A stretch of 16,019 bases of DNA from CAZNKO01 sp964573855 (GTDB taxonomy: Bacteria > Patescibacteriota > Patescibacteriia > UBA9934 > GWF2-40-263). The position numbers and the translations under genes were made by a program. The notes beneath the pieces are model-generated. The model was not told the DNA's origin, did not search any database, and worked only from the letters and a program-made list of their open reading frames with translations. Below are positions 1 through 8,331 of the stretch, piece after piece. The stretch's first letter is position 1. Each line of letters starts with the position of its first letter. The stretch lies in the NCBI GenBank assembly GCA_964573855.1, contig CAZNKO010000020.1:1-16019 (forward strand), in the 5' to 3' direction.

Positions 1-37
1 GTGGATATGTTCCGAATACCCCGGCAAAAACAACCAT
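1..37 (-). CDS. Possible 5' end of a further minus-strand gene, cut by the window edge
   Basis: Reading leftwards from an ATG at 37, the frame stays open to the window edge and encodes MVVFAGVFGTYP. This looks like a hydrophobic first beta strand followed by a glycine turn, as at the start of many Rossmann-fold or GT-B glycosyltransferases, which would suit the neighbouring genes. The frame is also open further upstream (Arg-rich, FRRRTRF), so the start is uncertain. No SD site is visible. Twelve codons are too few to assign a family, so both existence and function are tentative. Confidence 0.3.
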   Translation of the reverse strand, partial: MVVFAGVFGTYP

Positions 38-72
38 GAATCTGGTACGGCGCCTGAAGATAAAAAAGGATG

Positions 73-1911
73 TTATTCCGTCACGATCCCTTTGCCCGCG
101 GCGTTTTGGTCAGTCAGAAGTTCGGTCGTGAGCCCATCGAAACTCCGGGTGAGCCGGGTTTGGGTGACCGCATCGGTCGTTTCAAGTGAGGTGGCGTTCG
201 TGAGTTTCATGAACGCATTCGCATCGTGTGCTTGCGGGGTGATGGACACGTCAAAGCTCGCGGTGGTGGTGCCGAGGTTTGCCGGAAGCTCGGGCACGGC
301 CCAGGTCACAATACGTGTTTTCTCGTCGTAGGTGATGGAGCCATGGTCCGCCTGGAGACGATCCGACCAAACCACGCTCGAGGGCAGGATCGTTGTCATC
401 GTCGTTTCGCGCAGGGGATGGAGCGTGTTGGTGATCGTCCAGAAGACGCGATAAGAAGTGGCCGAGCCGACCTTGGGCGGGAGAGGCCCGGTGCCGACGG
501 CTTCGCCAGCGGGCGTGTAGTAGCGCGCCTCGGCGGAGGCCGCGAGGTTTGAATTGATGCCGACGAAGATCGGGGATGTTTCAATCGTGTGGCGCCGCGT
601 CAGCGAACCCACTTGTGCGAACGTCACCGCGAGTTTCATCGCGAAGCGGTCCGTCATCCTGGTCGTGTCGAGGGTTTCGGCAAGCGAAATACGGAGGTCA
701 AAAATCCCTTCGGCGCGCGGAAGAAGCTTCGCGAGATCCGGCACGTTCGTCTTATTCCAGGTGACGGTATTTCCGCGCTGGATGCCGCCTGCGAGCTCTT
801 CCGGATCCCAAGCGATGGGAGCCTCTTTGCCCTGGGGCGGGGTGAGGGTGAGGGTGAAGGCGACGTCGCTTAATGTCTCATCGCTTGCGTTTGCGTAATC
901 GACGGAGATATGGAGCGTCTCCCCAAGATTTTCTGCGATGTCCCCGGCTGATCCGTTCACAACGAGGTGAAACGCAACCGTGCTTCCGATCACGTCTGTA
1001 ATGGCTTTGTGGGAAGCTTGGGTCAGCACGACGCCTTCCGAGGAGAATCCGACCTTCGCCTCAACGGACTGTTCGCCGCTCGCAGAGGCCGTGTAGCGGC
1101 CACGGAGGGTCAGGGCGAAAAGTTCGCCGCCTTCGAGTTTCGGAATCTGCCACACGGTCACATCCGGCGCGGTCGAGGCCGGTTCAGCTTTGGTGAGGAG
1201 AAAATCTTTTGGGATGGCGAGCGTTACAGAAATATTCTCGATCGGTTCGGATGCCGTGTTTTGCACATTGACCGTGTAGACGGCCTCATCTCCGCTTAAA
1301 ATTTTCGGCGGGCCCGTGACAGCCGCTTCCAAGACGGAAGCCGTGAGGTTCACAGTCGTCGTTTCAATATCCTGAAACTCGGAGCTGAAGTTCGCCGGGC
1401 GGTACGTAAAAAAGGCTTGGAGGGTAGAGGCGCTTGGGACTTCGGAGCGGAAAACCCCGGTCAAAAACACGGCCCCGTCCGAACCCGGGGTGAGAGAGCC
1501 GAGCGTCCAGGTGCGCTCCTCCGTTGCCTCCGGCGCGGAAGAGAGGAGAGTGAAGTCCGGCGGGAGGTTCAATTTCATTTCAAGCGCGGCCATCGGGACG
1601 GACCCCGTGTTCGCATAGCGCACGGTAAAGGTCGCCCGCTCGCCCGAGCGGATGTCGCGCGGGCTTTCGATCGCGGTGTCAAGGGTTTTTTGCGTGTGAA
1701 AGACCCCGCGCGTCCAGAGGAAAAATCCGGCCCAGGAGACGGCCGAGAGGATCAACAAGACGCCGATCACCCGCACGAGCAGGCGCCGGAAACGGGAAGA
1801 GCGGACCGGATCGAGCTCACGCAGATTCGGGATCTCGCCGTCTTTGTCTTCGTAAATCGCGCGGAGCTCCTTCTGGACCTCCTCGTTGGTTTTTCGCGCG
1901 CGGGAGGTCAT
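73..1911 (-). CDS. Membrane-anchored DUF11-like / Ig-like repeat surface protein
   Basis: This 612-aa protein has a charged cytoplasmic N-terminus (1-44), one transmembrane helix at about 45-67, and a long extracytoplasmic part rich in Thr, Ser, Ala and beta-strand patterns. Modules near residues 75-195, 200-305, 315-430 and 455-590 repeat phrases such as 'sGe.atytv.v.Nt...pi.n..vtl.lP.df', typical of DUF11/CARDB-like Ig-fold domains. No catalytic motif is seen. It is the last complete gene of the glycosyltransferase/DUF4012 block, so a role in the cell surface or envelope is likely. The ATG at 1911 lies in a TATGA repeated at the stop codon of the upstream gene, with a 128-bp inverted-repeat element between, so the two genes probably once overlapped by ATGA. 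The current leader has no normal SD site, only the GGGG end of the element directly before the start. Fold confidence is fair; the specific role is unknown. Confidence 0.75.
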   Translation of the reverse strand: MTSRARKTNEEVQKELRAIYEDKDGEIPNLRELDPVRSSRFRRLLVRVIGVLLILSAVSWAGFFLWTRGVFHTQKTLDTAIESPRDIRSGERATFTVRYANTGSVPMAALEMKLNLPPDFTLLSSAPEATEERTWTLGSLTPGSDGAVFLTGVFRSEVPSASTLQAFFTYRPANFSSEFQDIETTTVNLTASVLEAAVTGPPKILSGDEAVYTVNVQNTASEPIENISVTLAIPKDFLLTKAEPASTAPDVTVWQIPKLEGGELFALTLRGRYTASASGEQSVEAKVGFSSEGVVLTQASHKAITDVIGSTVAFHLVVNGSAGDIAENLGETLHISVDYANASDETLSDVAFTLTLTPPQGKEAPIAWDPEELAGGIQRGNTVTWNKTNVPDLAKLLPRAEGIFDLRISLAETLDTTRMTDRFAMKLAVTFAQVGSLTRRHTIETSPIFVGINSNLAASAEARYYTPAGEAVGTGPLPPKVGSATSYRVFWTITNTLHPLRETTMTTILPSSVVWSDRLQADHGSITYDEKTRIVTWAVPELPANLGTTTASFDVSITPQAHDANAFMKLTNATSLETTDAVTQTRLTRSFDGLTTELLTDQNAAGKGIVTE

Positions 1912-1912
1912 A

Positions 1913-2040
1913 CCCCGTTAGAAATCTGTCTTAAAAAGACTATCATGTTGGTGGCACAGTCATTCCTATGGTGGAAACCGTCTGTTCTTCGAATGCATAA
2001 AAATTTTTGAAAATTTTTATGCTAAGGATTTCTAACGGGG
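1913..2040. mobile_element. 128-bp inverted-repeat element with apparent TATGA target duplication
   Basis: A perfect 14-bp inverted repeat, CCCCGTTAGAAATC (1913-1926) and its complement (2027-2040), bounds the whole gap between two genes. On both sides the minus strand reads TATGA (2045-2041 and 1912-1908). On one side it supplies the TGA stop of the DUF4012 gene, on the other the ATG of the DUF11-like gene. Removing the element and one TATGA leaves a classic ATGA stop/start overlap, so this looks like a small non-autonomous insertion with a 5-bp duplication. Inside are an AT-rich hairpin (1995-2022, 13-bp arms) and a small hairpin GTCTT/AAGAC (1928-1940). No ORF of useful size is present. 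The CCCCG...CGGGG ends recall the GIY-YIG element in rnpB. Confidence 0.7.
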
Positions 2041-4719
2041 TCATAGGGAGCGGGGGGAGGGAGAAGGTTCGAGGAGAAGGCCGAAGAAGCCGTCCGTTCG
2101 GTTGGTGAAGCTCGCGCTATTCGGGTCATCCGACGCCCAGAGAATTTGGAGGCGCTCCGGCAGGCGCACGCGGACTGTCGTGGTCCGGTCGAGAACCCCA
2201 GACTGTTTTTGGACCGTCAGCGTGTAGCGTTCCGTGGTGGGGAGTCCGGCGAGGCGCTTGACGCGGTCCAAGAAAGAGGCCGGAGCACTCGGCGCGGTCG
2301 CGAGCTTCCACGGGAGGCGATAGGTGAACGTGGCCTTTGAGGTGGTTCCTGGTTTTGTCTGCACCCAATTTCCGAACACGGTTTTTCCTTGCTCTTCATA
2401 AACATCCGTGCGGCTTTCCGGATGCACCCGCTGTGTCCCCTCGGCATAGAGAAGATCTTCATCCACCTCCCAATTCTCCCCTGGGTCATCAAAGAGCCGG
2501 CGATCCGGGATGCTGAAGCCGGAGGCAGAGAGGAGTTCGCTTCCTTTTGGAACGTACAGGCGGAGATAGTCCACATTATTCACTCCCGTAAACAACGAGC
2601 GCGGCGTTCCGAAATGCGTCCGCTCCACGGTTACGGTGTTCAGGATCGTCCCATCTTCCGCAATCTCCACTTGCACATCCACCTGTTCCTCCATGACCCC
2701 ATCCGTCTTGCCGCCGCCCAAGTTGCTGTTCACGACGAGGAGATAGTCGCCTTCCGTGGCGCGGATTTCTCCGCTCCAGCCGAGAGATCGGACGCGCCGC
2801 TCAAGGTCTTCATTCCGGAGATAGAGTTGGATGTCTTTTTCTGTAAGCGATTGATTGAGGACATCGAGGATGGAAAAGAATTCTGGAGCGCCGTAGCTCT
2901 TCGATCGGGCGAGGAGCTCGTTTGCGAGGTCCCCGATGAACGCTTTCGGTTTATTTTCCTCTCGGTCGTATTCGAGTTCCACGATTTTTTGGGTCTCGAG
3001 AAGAAAATTCGCGGCTGTAATTTTCCGGCCATAGGCAGGCATGTCCACAGGCCCCAAGGCGTTCAGGAGTTCCACCATGACACTCGCGTTCACCGCGATG
3101 ACGCCGTCCACTGTCGAGCTACCAGCCTCTTCATACATTTCCATCATTTGCCGTGCAGAGGTTGGAAAATCCGGGAACCAGTTTGCGTCCTGGAATTCCC
3201 ATCGTGCATTGATGAGACGCAAGGGTTCTGGAGCCGTGAGGAATCGGCGGAACGACCCCTGCAGGTCGTAGGTCCCGCCGCCGGGCACACGCAGGCCCGT
3301 GACTTCGCCGTCGGTCAACTCCACTTCGGCAAAACTTCCCATGAATCCGCCGGTCGCTCGGAGCTCGGTGTTGTTTTGGAACACAAGAAGATAGCGCTTG
3401 GCGCCGTCTCCGCCAAGGATCGTATGGGCGAGGTCGCCAAATTCAAGGAGCTCTTTGAGCGATCCGATCAGGGCCGGGAGTTTTGCCGCGAGTTCCTGGA
3501 GACGCGGGCGGTGGCTATCCGGAATGGCGTCCTCGTCCACGCGGCGCAGGGCGCGATTCGCTTCTTCGAGCGAGGGAAGGGCAGAGCGTGCGTAGGAAGA
3601 GAGGACGGCGAGGCGGGTGGTTGTCGTGGGATTTGGCTGTCGTTCGATCGCGAGAAGACCGTCCGATAAGCGTTCGCCGGCGCGGGCGAGCGCGGCACCT
3701 GTTTCGAGGAGCGATTGCCCGGATCGGTAGCGGGTTTTGGTGGCCGGGATGACGGAAAGCAAGAGGTCTGTACTCGCCCCAAGCGAAGTGACGGTTTCCT
3801 GGGCTTCCCCTAAACGGCGCCCCGCTTGACCGAACGCGAGTTTTGCCGCGGCGCTGTCCTTCGCAAAGACGGCTTCTGCTCCGTCCGAGAGGGCCGAGAG
3901 GGCAGAGGCTCCAGAACTTTCTGTTTTGAGAGAGGCGTCACGCAGTTCTCCCACAAGCCGCATGGCATGAAGCGGGAGTACAAAGACGAATGACAACAGG
4001 ACAAAGACACCCACCGCTCGCCGTGCGTTTTGGGGAAGACCGAACAGGATCCGGGGGAGGTGAGGCCGAGTCGAAGCGGGACGGACTTTAAAATGTTCGA
4101 GCACGACATCCTCGGCTTCCTCTTCATCCTCCAGTTCAGGGAGATCAAATGTGCGGTACAGGTTCGCGGGTGCCGCAGGCGGTCGGAGTCCGGGGAGGGC
4201 ATGGCGAGAGGACAGCCTTTCATGCTGGAGGATCTCCGGCGGCGCCGGGGAAAGGCGGGGCAGGAAGGAAGAAAGACGCGGGATGATCCACGGGGAGGAA
4301 GGAAAATTTTCAAGAATCGTTTCGGAAAGCTGGGAGGCGACTTCCTCGCGCGCGAGCGCGAGCTCATCGACGGTTCCGATTTCCGGCACATGTACTGGCC
4401 GCCCCTGGAGCAGGTTGATGCGGAGCGATCGAATGGCTTCCTGCTCTAAAATTTCCGCGGGTTCCGGCAGCCGATCGAGATGGACGATAAAAGGCGAGAG
4501 ACGGGACACGGGGCCTTGATGGATGGGGAGGTGCAGCGTCGAGGTCGCATTCGTGATGTGAAGAGAAGATGGAACCGATCGGTCAAACGATGTCTCCGCG
4601 ATGCGCTTCGCCGCCCGTCTTCGGCGCAAGAGTGCCCCAAGATACGCGCCGTTCGTTTTGGCGTTGATCGTCGAGAGGACGCGTTTGGATTTTTTGCGCA
4701 CAGGGCGCTTATCCTCCAT
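2041..4719 (-). CDS. DUF4012 domain-containing membrane protein
   Basis: This 892-aa protein has a long basic, proline-rich cytoplasmic region (1-230), one transmembrane helix at about 233-252, a helical extracytoplasmic stretch (260-435), then the DUF4012 core. The core begins near 441 with the hallmark YLLVFQNNTELRATGGFMGS and continues through WFPDFP and a DGVIAVN segment. DUF4012 proteins are common in Patescibacteria and Actinobacteria. They have been linked by distant similarity to LytR-CpsA-Psr glycopolymer ligases, but activity is not established. A role in attaching or organising a surface glycopolymer is inferred from the three glycosyltransferase genes just upstream. The start at 4719 is the first ATG with the basic N-terminus; no SD site is seen, and the preceding 22 bp contain part of a heptamer array. 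It ends in TGA at the edge of the 128-bp element. A long open frame on the opposite strand inside it is a shadow. Confidence 0.88.
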   Translation of the reverse strand: MEDKRPVRKKSKRVLSTINAKTNGAYLGALLRRRRAAKRIAETSFDRSVPSSLHITNATSTLHLPIHQGPVSRLSPFIVHLDRLPEPAEILEQEAIRSLRINLLQGRPVHVPEIGTVDELALAREEVASQLSETILENFPSSPWIIPRLSSFLPRLSPAPPEILQHERLSSRHALPGLRPPAAPANLYRTFDLPELEDEEEAEDVVLEHFKVRPASTRPHLPRILFGLPQNARRAVGVFVLLSFVFVLPLHAMRLVGELRDASLKTESSGASALSALSDGAEAVFAKDSAAAKLAFGQAGRRLGEAQETVTSLGASTDLLLSVIPATKTRYRSGQSLLETGAALARAGERLSDGLLAIERQPNPTTTTRLAVLSSYARSALPSLEEANRALRRVDEDAIPDSHRPRLQELAAKLPALIGSLKELLEFGDLAHTILGGDGAKRYLLVFQNNTELRATGGFMGSFAEVELTDGEVTGLRVPGGGTYDLQGSFRRFLTAPEPLRLINARWEFQDANWFPDFPTSARQMMEMYEEAGSSTVDGVIAVNASVMVELLNALGPVDMPAYGRKITAANFLLETQKIVELEYDREENKPKAFIGDLANELLARSKSYGAPEFFSILDVLNQSLTEKDIQLYLRNEDLERRVRSLGWSGEIRATEGDYLLVVNSNLGGGKTDGVMEEQVDVQVEIAEDGTILNTVTVERTHFGTPRSLFTGVNNVDYLRLYVPKGSELLSASGFSIPDRRLFDDPGENWEVDEDLLYAEGTQRVHPESRTDVYEEQGKTVFGNWVQTKPGTTSKATFTYRLPWKLATAPSAPASFLDRVKRLAGLPTTERYTLTVQKQSGVLDRTTTVRVRLPERLQILWASDDPNSASFTNRTDGFFGLLLEPSPSPRSL

Positions 4720-4732
4720 AAGGGATTGGAAA

Positions 4733-4760
4733 TTCTACTTTCTACATTCTACTTTCTACT
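4733..4760. repeat. Four tandem heptamers (TTCTACT) at a gene junction
   Basis: Four head-to-tail copies of TTCTACT (the second ends in A) fill the short gap between the DUF4012 gene and the upstream glycosyltransferase, and encode that enzyme's last residues and TAG stop. No inverted partner arm is seen, so this resembles half of the heptamer foldbacks found elsewhere in the window. Confidence 0.8.
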
Positions 4761-5920
4761 TTTGAATAGACCGCAAGCGTCTCCTCTGCCATCCGTTTCC
4801 AGGAGTAACGTCCGACACGGGAACGGCCTTTTTCCACAAGGTTTTTCCGGAGCTCCGCATTGGTCAAAGCCCGCTCCATCACGCGGACCATTTCTTCAAT
4901 ATCATCCGGCGAAAAATACAGGGCCGCATCTCCCAAAATTTCCGGCAGAGACCCCCGCCGCGCTGCCGCAACCGGCACCCCTTCCCGCATTGCCTCGAGA
5001 GGCGGAAGCCCAAAACCTTCGAGACGCGAGGGCATGAGATACAGAGTCGCGTGTTGATAGAGGGCGGAGAGATCCTGGTCAGACGGATTCATAACGAATT
5101 GGATACGATCACGCGGAACATCGATTTCAGAGAGTTCTCGCTCAAGTCGTCCGTAGAAAATATCCGAGCGTCCGGCAAAGACGAGGGACACTTCCGGATG
5201 GAGCTTGTGGAAAAAAGAGAAGGCATGCAGGAGGGCTTCAAGATTTTTATGCGGATAGGCATTGCCGACGTAGAGGAAGTAGGGGGAAGGAAGGTGGCTC
5301 GTGGCTCGTGGCTCGTGGTTCGTGATGATCTCTCCCGAGCGACGAGTCACGAGCGACGAGTCACGATCATCCAAATCTGTCACTCCTTCATAGATCACAT
5401 GAATTTTTGTCTCCGGCACATCTGGAAAAAATTTTCGAATCGATTGCTTCGTGAATTCCGACGGGGTGATGATTTTTTTGGACGCGCGGATCGCGTGGGC
5501 AAGCACAGGCTGAAAGCCCGCGTACTTCAAAGCGTAGAGAAATGGATGGCGGGTGGTGGCGCGGGCAGAGCGCGGTTCCTCAAGCAAGATGAGATCGTGG
5601 ATTGTCACGACAAACGGGGTTCGGATTCGGAGCGGAACGTTCCAGTGCGGGAAATGGACAAGATCCAGTCCTTCCGCGTCCATGCGCTTTCCGAGAGCGA
5701 GTTGTTCACGGAGCGTGTACCAGTGGATATTCACTTCTCGTTTTTCGATCCGATCGCTCTTTGTCGGACACTGGTTGATGTTCTCGGGTTTCAGGAACAA
5801 AATATAGCGGTTGAACTGGTCGATCTCCTGCAGGTGGCCTACCAGCTGCTCGACATATCGCCCCAGCCCGCCGCCCCCCACGTGCGGACCATACATTCTC
5901 GCATCAATTCCTATGCGCAT
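4742..5920 (-). CDS. GT4-family glycosyltransferase (GT-B fold)
   Basis: This 392-aa protein begins MRIGIDARMYGP, with the glycine-rich GGGGLGRY loop typical of GT4 retaining glycosyltransferases. It has VVTIHDLI in the N-terminal domain, PYFLYVGNAYPHKNLE at the start of the C-terminal Rossmann domain, and the nucleotide-sugar E-x7-E motif in LEGFGLPPLEAM. It probably transfers a sugar from a nucleotide donor to a lipid-linked glycan on the inner face of the membrane; donor and acceptor are unknown. I chose ATG 5920 because GGAGG lies just upstream and the family consensus starts there; an upstream TTG at 5938 would add six residues. Residues about 184-209, in the linker between the two domains, are encoded by a 77-nt heptamer foldback that keeps the frame open. 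The last residues and the stop come from another heptamer array. A terminator separates it from the upstream glycosyltransferase. Confidence 0.9.
   Translation of the reverse strand: MRIGIDARMYGPHVGGGGLGRYVEQLVGHLQEIDQFNRYILFLKPENINQCPTKSDRIEKREVNIHWYTLREQLALGKRMDAEGLDLVHFPHWNVPLRIRTPFVVTIHDLILLEEPRSARATTRHPFLYALKYAGFQPVLAHAIRASKKIITPSEFTKQSIRKFFPDVPETKIHVIYEGVTDLDDRDSSLVTRRSGEIITNHEPRATSHLPSPYFLYVGNAYPHKNLEALLHAFSFFHKLHPEVSLVFAGRSDIFYGRLERELSEIDVPRDRIQFVMNPSDQDLSALYQHATLYLMPSRLEGFGLPPLEAMREGVPVAAARRGSLPEILGDAALYFSPDDIEEMVRVMERALTNAELRKNLVEKGRSRVGRYSWKRMAEETLAVYSKVESRM
5294..5370. repeat. 77-nt heptamer foldback inside a glycosyltransferase gene
   Basis: There are eleven consecutive heptamers in register. 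Five start with GTG (GTGGCTC three times, then two variants), then comes one central heptamer, then five start with CGA (CGAGCGA and CGAGTCA alternating). The second arm read on the other strand gives GTGACTC and GTCGCTC, so the arms form a long imperfect hairpin. It lies in the interdomain linker of the GT4 gene without breaking the frame. Confidence 0.85.
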
Positions 5921-5936
5921 GTGCCTCCAGTATAAC

Positions 5937-5958
5937 AAAAAACGGCCGAAGCCGCTTT
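5937..5958 (-). terminator. Rho-independent terminator after the middle GT4 gene
   Basis: On the minus strand, GCGGC-TTCG-GCCGT forms a UUCG-capped hairpin flanked by an A-run and followed by six T. It starts immediately after the TAA stop of the 7131-5959 gene and sits only about 17 bp before the next glycosyltransferase start, so it may attenuate expression of the downstream genes rather than end the operon fully. Confidence 0.8.
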
Positions 5959-7131
5959 TTAGGCAGAACCCAGCGTTTTTTCAAATACCGCAACCGTCGC
6001 GCGAGCGGCCGCATCCCACGAAAACCGTTTTGCACGTTTCAATCCGAGCGTGCGGAGGCGCTCCTGAAGGGCAGGGGAAGACAAAAGGGAACGAAGGGCT
6101 TCCGCAAGGTCCGCCGCATTTGTGGGGTCAATAAAGAGCGCCGCTTCCCCTGCGACTTCTGGGAGTGATGAGACATGGCTCGTGATGATCGGGGTCCCGG
6201 AGGCCATGGCCTCCGCAATGGGCAAGCCAAACCCCTCATAGAGCGACGGCCAGACCAGCGCTTGGGAGGCGCGGAGAATCGCGGGGCGGTCTTCGGGAGG
6301 CACGGGGCCGATCGGATGGGTCCAGGGGACGACTCTTTCGTTCAGGCGACGCTGAAGAGGGCGCGTTCCCCAACCGCTGCCTCCCACGAGAACCAGATGG
6401 AGATCGTCTCGGGTTGTTTCACGGTAGCGCGCCACCCCCGCGATGATCGTCTCGATATTTTTGCGCGGCTCCAAAGTGCCCAAAAAGACCACAAAGCGTT
6501 TCGGGAGTTTGTAGCGGGAACGGACTCCATGGTCGCGAGTTTCAAAATTTCGATGGAAGATCGGAGAGACTCCGTGAGGAATCACCGTAACGCGCTCCGG
6601 AGGAACGGGGAAGAGCCGCAGAAGATCTTCACGGGTTGCTTGCGAGGGAGTGATAATCGCCCGTGCGCCCATGATGAGCATCTCGGGGCGTGTGAGCCGG
6701 TGCCACAGACGCATGCGACGGGAGAAGAACTGCGGAAAGAGACGCCACGCGATGTCGTGGACGGTGAGAACGTAGGGGAGACGCGGCGGCAGGGAGACGA
6801 TATTGAGATTCGGAAGAAATACGAGGTTGGGATTTCCGCCCGAGAGTTCGGGGAGGAACGGACGACGACGGAGCAGGGTCGAGAGGTTCAGAATTTTGTT
6901 TGGGAGACGCACGTGATGGTGCCGGACATTCGGAAGCCGCTCACCGAAACGGACTCCATCAGCATTCAAACCAGAAAAGCGAACCTCGGGTGGGCGGGAC
7001 CCGGTCGAAAGCAGAAGGTATTCGTGCGGCTGTTCCAGACGAAAGAGGGCTTCGAGCAATTCGCGGGTATATTCTCCGACGCCGCTCGGGCGCGTTTGTG
7101 TGAGATGGCGGATGTCAATCAGGACGCGCAT
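5959..7131 (-). CDS. GT4-family glycosyltransferase (GT-B fold)
   Basis: This 390-aa protein starts MRVLIDIRHLTQTRPSGVGE, a donor-domain beta strand followed by the G-V-G-EY loop seen in GT4 enzymes. Further features are YVLTVHDIAW and ITPSQATREDLLRLF in the N-terminal domain, VVFLGTLEPRKNIE opening the C-terminal Rossmann domain, and E-x7-E in SLYEGFGLPIAEAMASG with TSHVSSLPEVAG after it. These are the usual family landmarks at full length, so the gene looks intact. It is likely to add one sugar to a lipid-linked surface glycan; the sugar cannot be told from sequence alone. The start ATG 7131 fits the family N-terminus, but no SD site precedes it. The leader lies in a period-7 repeat region shared with the end of the upstream glycosyltransferase. 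Confidence 0.9.
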   Translation of the reverse strand: MRVLIDIRHLTQTRPSGVGEYTRELLEALFRLEQPHEYLLLSTGSRPPEVRFSGLNADGVRFGERLPNVRHHHVRLPNKILNLSTLLRRRPFLPELSGGNPNLVFLPNLNIVSLPPRLPYVLTVHDIAWRLFPQFFSRRMRLWHRLTRPEMLIMGARAIITPSQATREDLLRLFPVPPERVTVIPHGVSPIFHRNFETRDHGVRSRYKLPKRFVVFLGTLEPRKNIETIIAGVARYRETTRDDLHLVLVGGSGWGTRPLQRRLNERVVPWTHPIGPVPPEDRPAILRASQALVWPSLYEGFGLPIAEAMASGTPIITSHVSSLPEVAGEAALFIDPTNAADLAEALRSLLSSPALQERLRTLGLKRAKRFSWDAAARATVAVFEKTLGSA

Positions 7132-7140
7132 AGGAGAAAA

Positions 7141-7238
7141 TCCGAAGTACGAAATGAGGAAAATTCGAAAGAAGATTTGGGACTTCGGACTTCGGATTTA
7201 AAATTTTTTCGAATTTCGAATTTCGAATTTCGAATTTT
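7141..7238. repeat. 98-nt heptamer repeat region with foldback arms
   Basis: Fourteen heptamers can be read in one register, including CTTCGGA twice and GAATTTC three times. TCCGAAGT near the left end is complementary to ACTTCGGA in the middle, and TTCGAA/AATTC words pair between the outer parts, so the region folds back on itself. It spans the junction of two glycosyltransferase genes and encodes the odd C-terminal tail (ENSKFEIRNSKKF) of the upstream one. Confidence 0.75.
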
Positions 7239-8325
7239 CATAGATCGCCCATTCTCCCTCCACGAATAACTTGATCGCTCTCTGAAATTGGCGCTGATGG
7301 AATGTCTCGGCGTGGGCCCGGATGCGGGCGGGGTCCCAGCGCCCATCCTCAAATCGAATCATCGCGTCGGCGAGTTCCTCCCAACTTTGTTCATCCAGAA
7401 ATTGACCGGTCACCCCATCGATCACGGTTTCGGTCGCTCCGCCTTTTCGGTAGGCCAAGACTGGCCGGCCGCTTGCCATGGATTCGACCGCGGTGATACC
7501 GAAATCTTCCTCTTGCGGGTGGATGTAGGCCTTCGCGTTTGCGTAGAGTCGTGCTCGTTCTTCGTCCGAGACTTTTCCCAAAAATTCGATGTTCGGTTTC
7601 GCGCGTCGGCGCAATTCTTCTTCAATCGGCCCGGTCCCGAAAATTTTAACCGGGAGTCCGGTGCGGTTCGCGGCCTCAATGATCACATCAAAACGTTTGT
7701 AGGCAACGAGCCGCCCGCCCGCAAGAAAATACCGTTTTGGTTCCGGGGACACGAAGAAACGATCTACCTCCACCGGCGGATGAATGACGCGACTCTCCCG
7801 CCGATAATATTTTTTGATGCGTTCCTCGACGGTTTTCGAATTCGCAATAAAGGCATCCACGCGCTCCGCGGCCTGGCGGTCCCAGAGACGAAGATAGGAA
7901 AGGATCGGGAGAAGGAGGGACTTCGCCATTCTCGGGAGACGAAGCTCCTGCACATAGCTGTGCGTGTCGCTCCAAAGATAGCGCGTCGGGGTGTGGCAAT
8001 AGCACAGATGGAGCGCGTCGCGCCGGACGATCACTCCTTTCGCAAAGGCGCTCGTGTTCGAGAGCACGACATCATAGTCCGTGAGGTCGAGGTGCTCAAC
8101 CGCGGTCGGCATGAGGGCCACGTACATTTGGTATTTGGTTTTGATGAGCGGCGCGCGTTGAAGAAACGATGTCCGAATATCCCGGCCGCGAAAGGCTGGC
8201 AGGCGGTCCGGATCAAAAAAGAGCGTGAACGTGGGAGCTTCAGGCCAAATTTCCTGCAAGGCCTGGAGAACCCGTTCCGCTCCTCCATCCTGAACGAGGT
8301 AGTCGTGAACGAGGGCGAGTTTCAT
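7198..8325 (-). CDS. GT4-family glycosyltransferase, WbaZ-like
   Basis: This 375-aa protein starts MKLALVHDYLVQDGGAERVL, with the GGAER loop. It carries CYCHTPTRYLW, typical of the WbaZ-like mannosyltransferase branch of GT4, then RRESRVIHPPVEVDRF and a C-terminal donor domain with AGGRLVAYKRFD and the E-x7-E motif in EEDFGITAVESMASG. Mannose transfer is known for named WbaZ members; here it is only a suggestion. It is the first gene of the three-glycosyltransferase run, and a candidate promoter (8444-8416) with a repeat-rich leader lies upstream. No SD site precedes the ATG at 8325. The last 13 or so residues are low-complexity and come from a heptamer repeat that has replaced or extended the original end of the gene. 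Confidence 0.9.
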   Translation of the reverse strand: MKLALVHDYLVQDGGAERVLQALQEIWPEAPTFTLFFDPDRLPAFRGRDIRTSFLQRAPLIKTKYQMYVALMPTAVEHLDLTDYDVVLSNTSAFAKGVIVRRDALHLCYCHTPTRYLWSDTHSYVQELRLPRMAKSLLLPILSYLRLWDRQAAERVDAFIANSKTVEERIKKYYRRESRVIHPPVEVDRFFVSPEPKRYFLAGGRLVAYKRFDVIIEAANRTGLPVKIFGTGPIEEELRRRAKPNIEFLGKVSDEERARLYANAKAYIHPQEEDFGITAVESMASGRPVLAYRKGGATETVIDGVTGQFLDEQSWEELADAMIRFEDGRWDPARIRAHAETFHQRQFQRAIKLFVEGEWAIYENSKFEIRNSKKF

Positions 8326-8331
8326 AGATTC

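Noticed and set aside
2389..3669. 426-aa open frame on the plus strand
   Set aside because: It lies wholly inside the DUF4012 gene on the other strand, which has a recognisable domain; no SD site or family features.
5294..5370. CRISPR-like array
   Set aside because: Units are seven bases with no spacers, in foldback arrangement; no cas genes.
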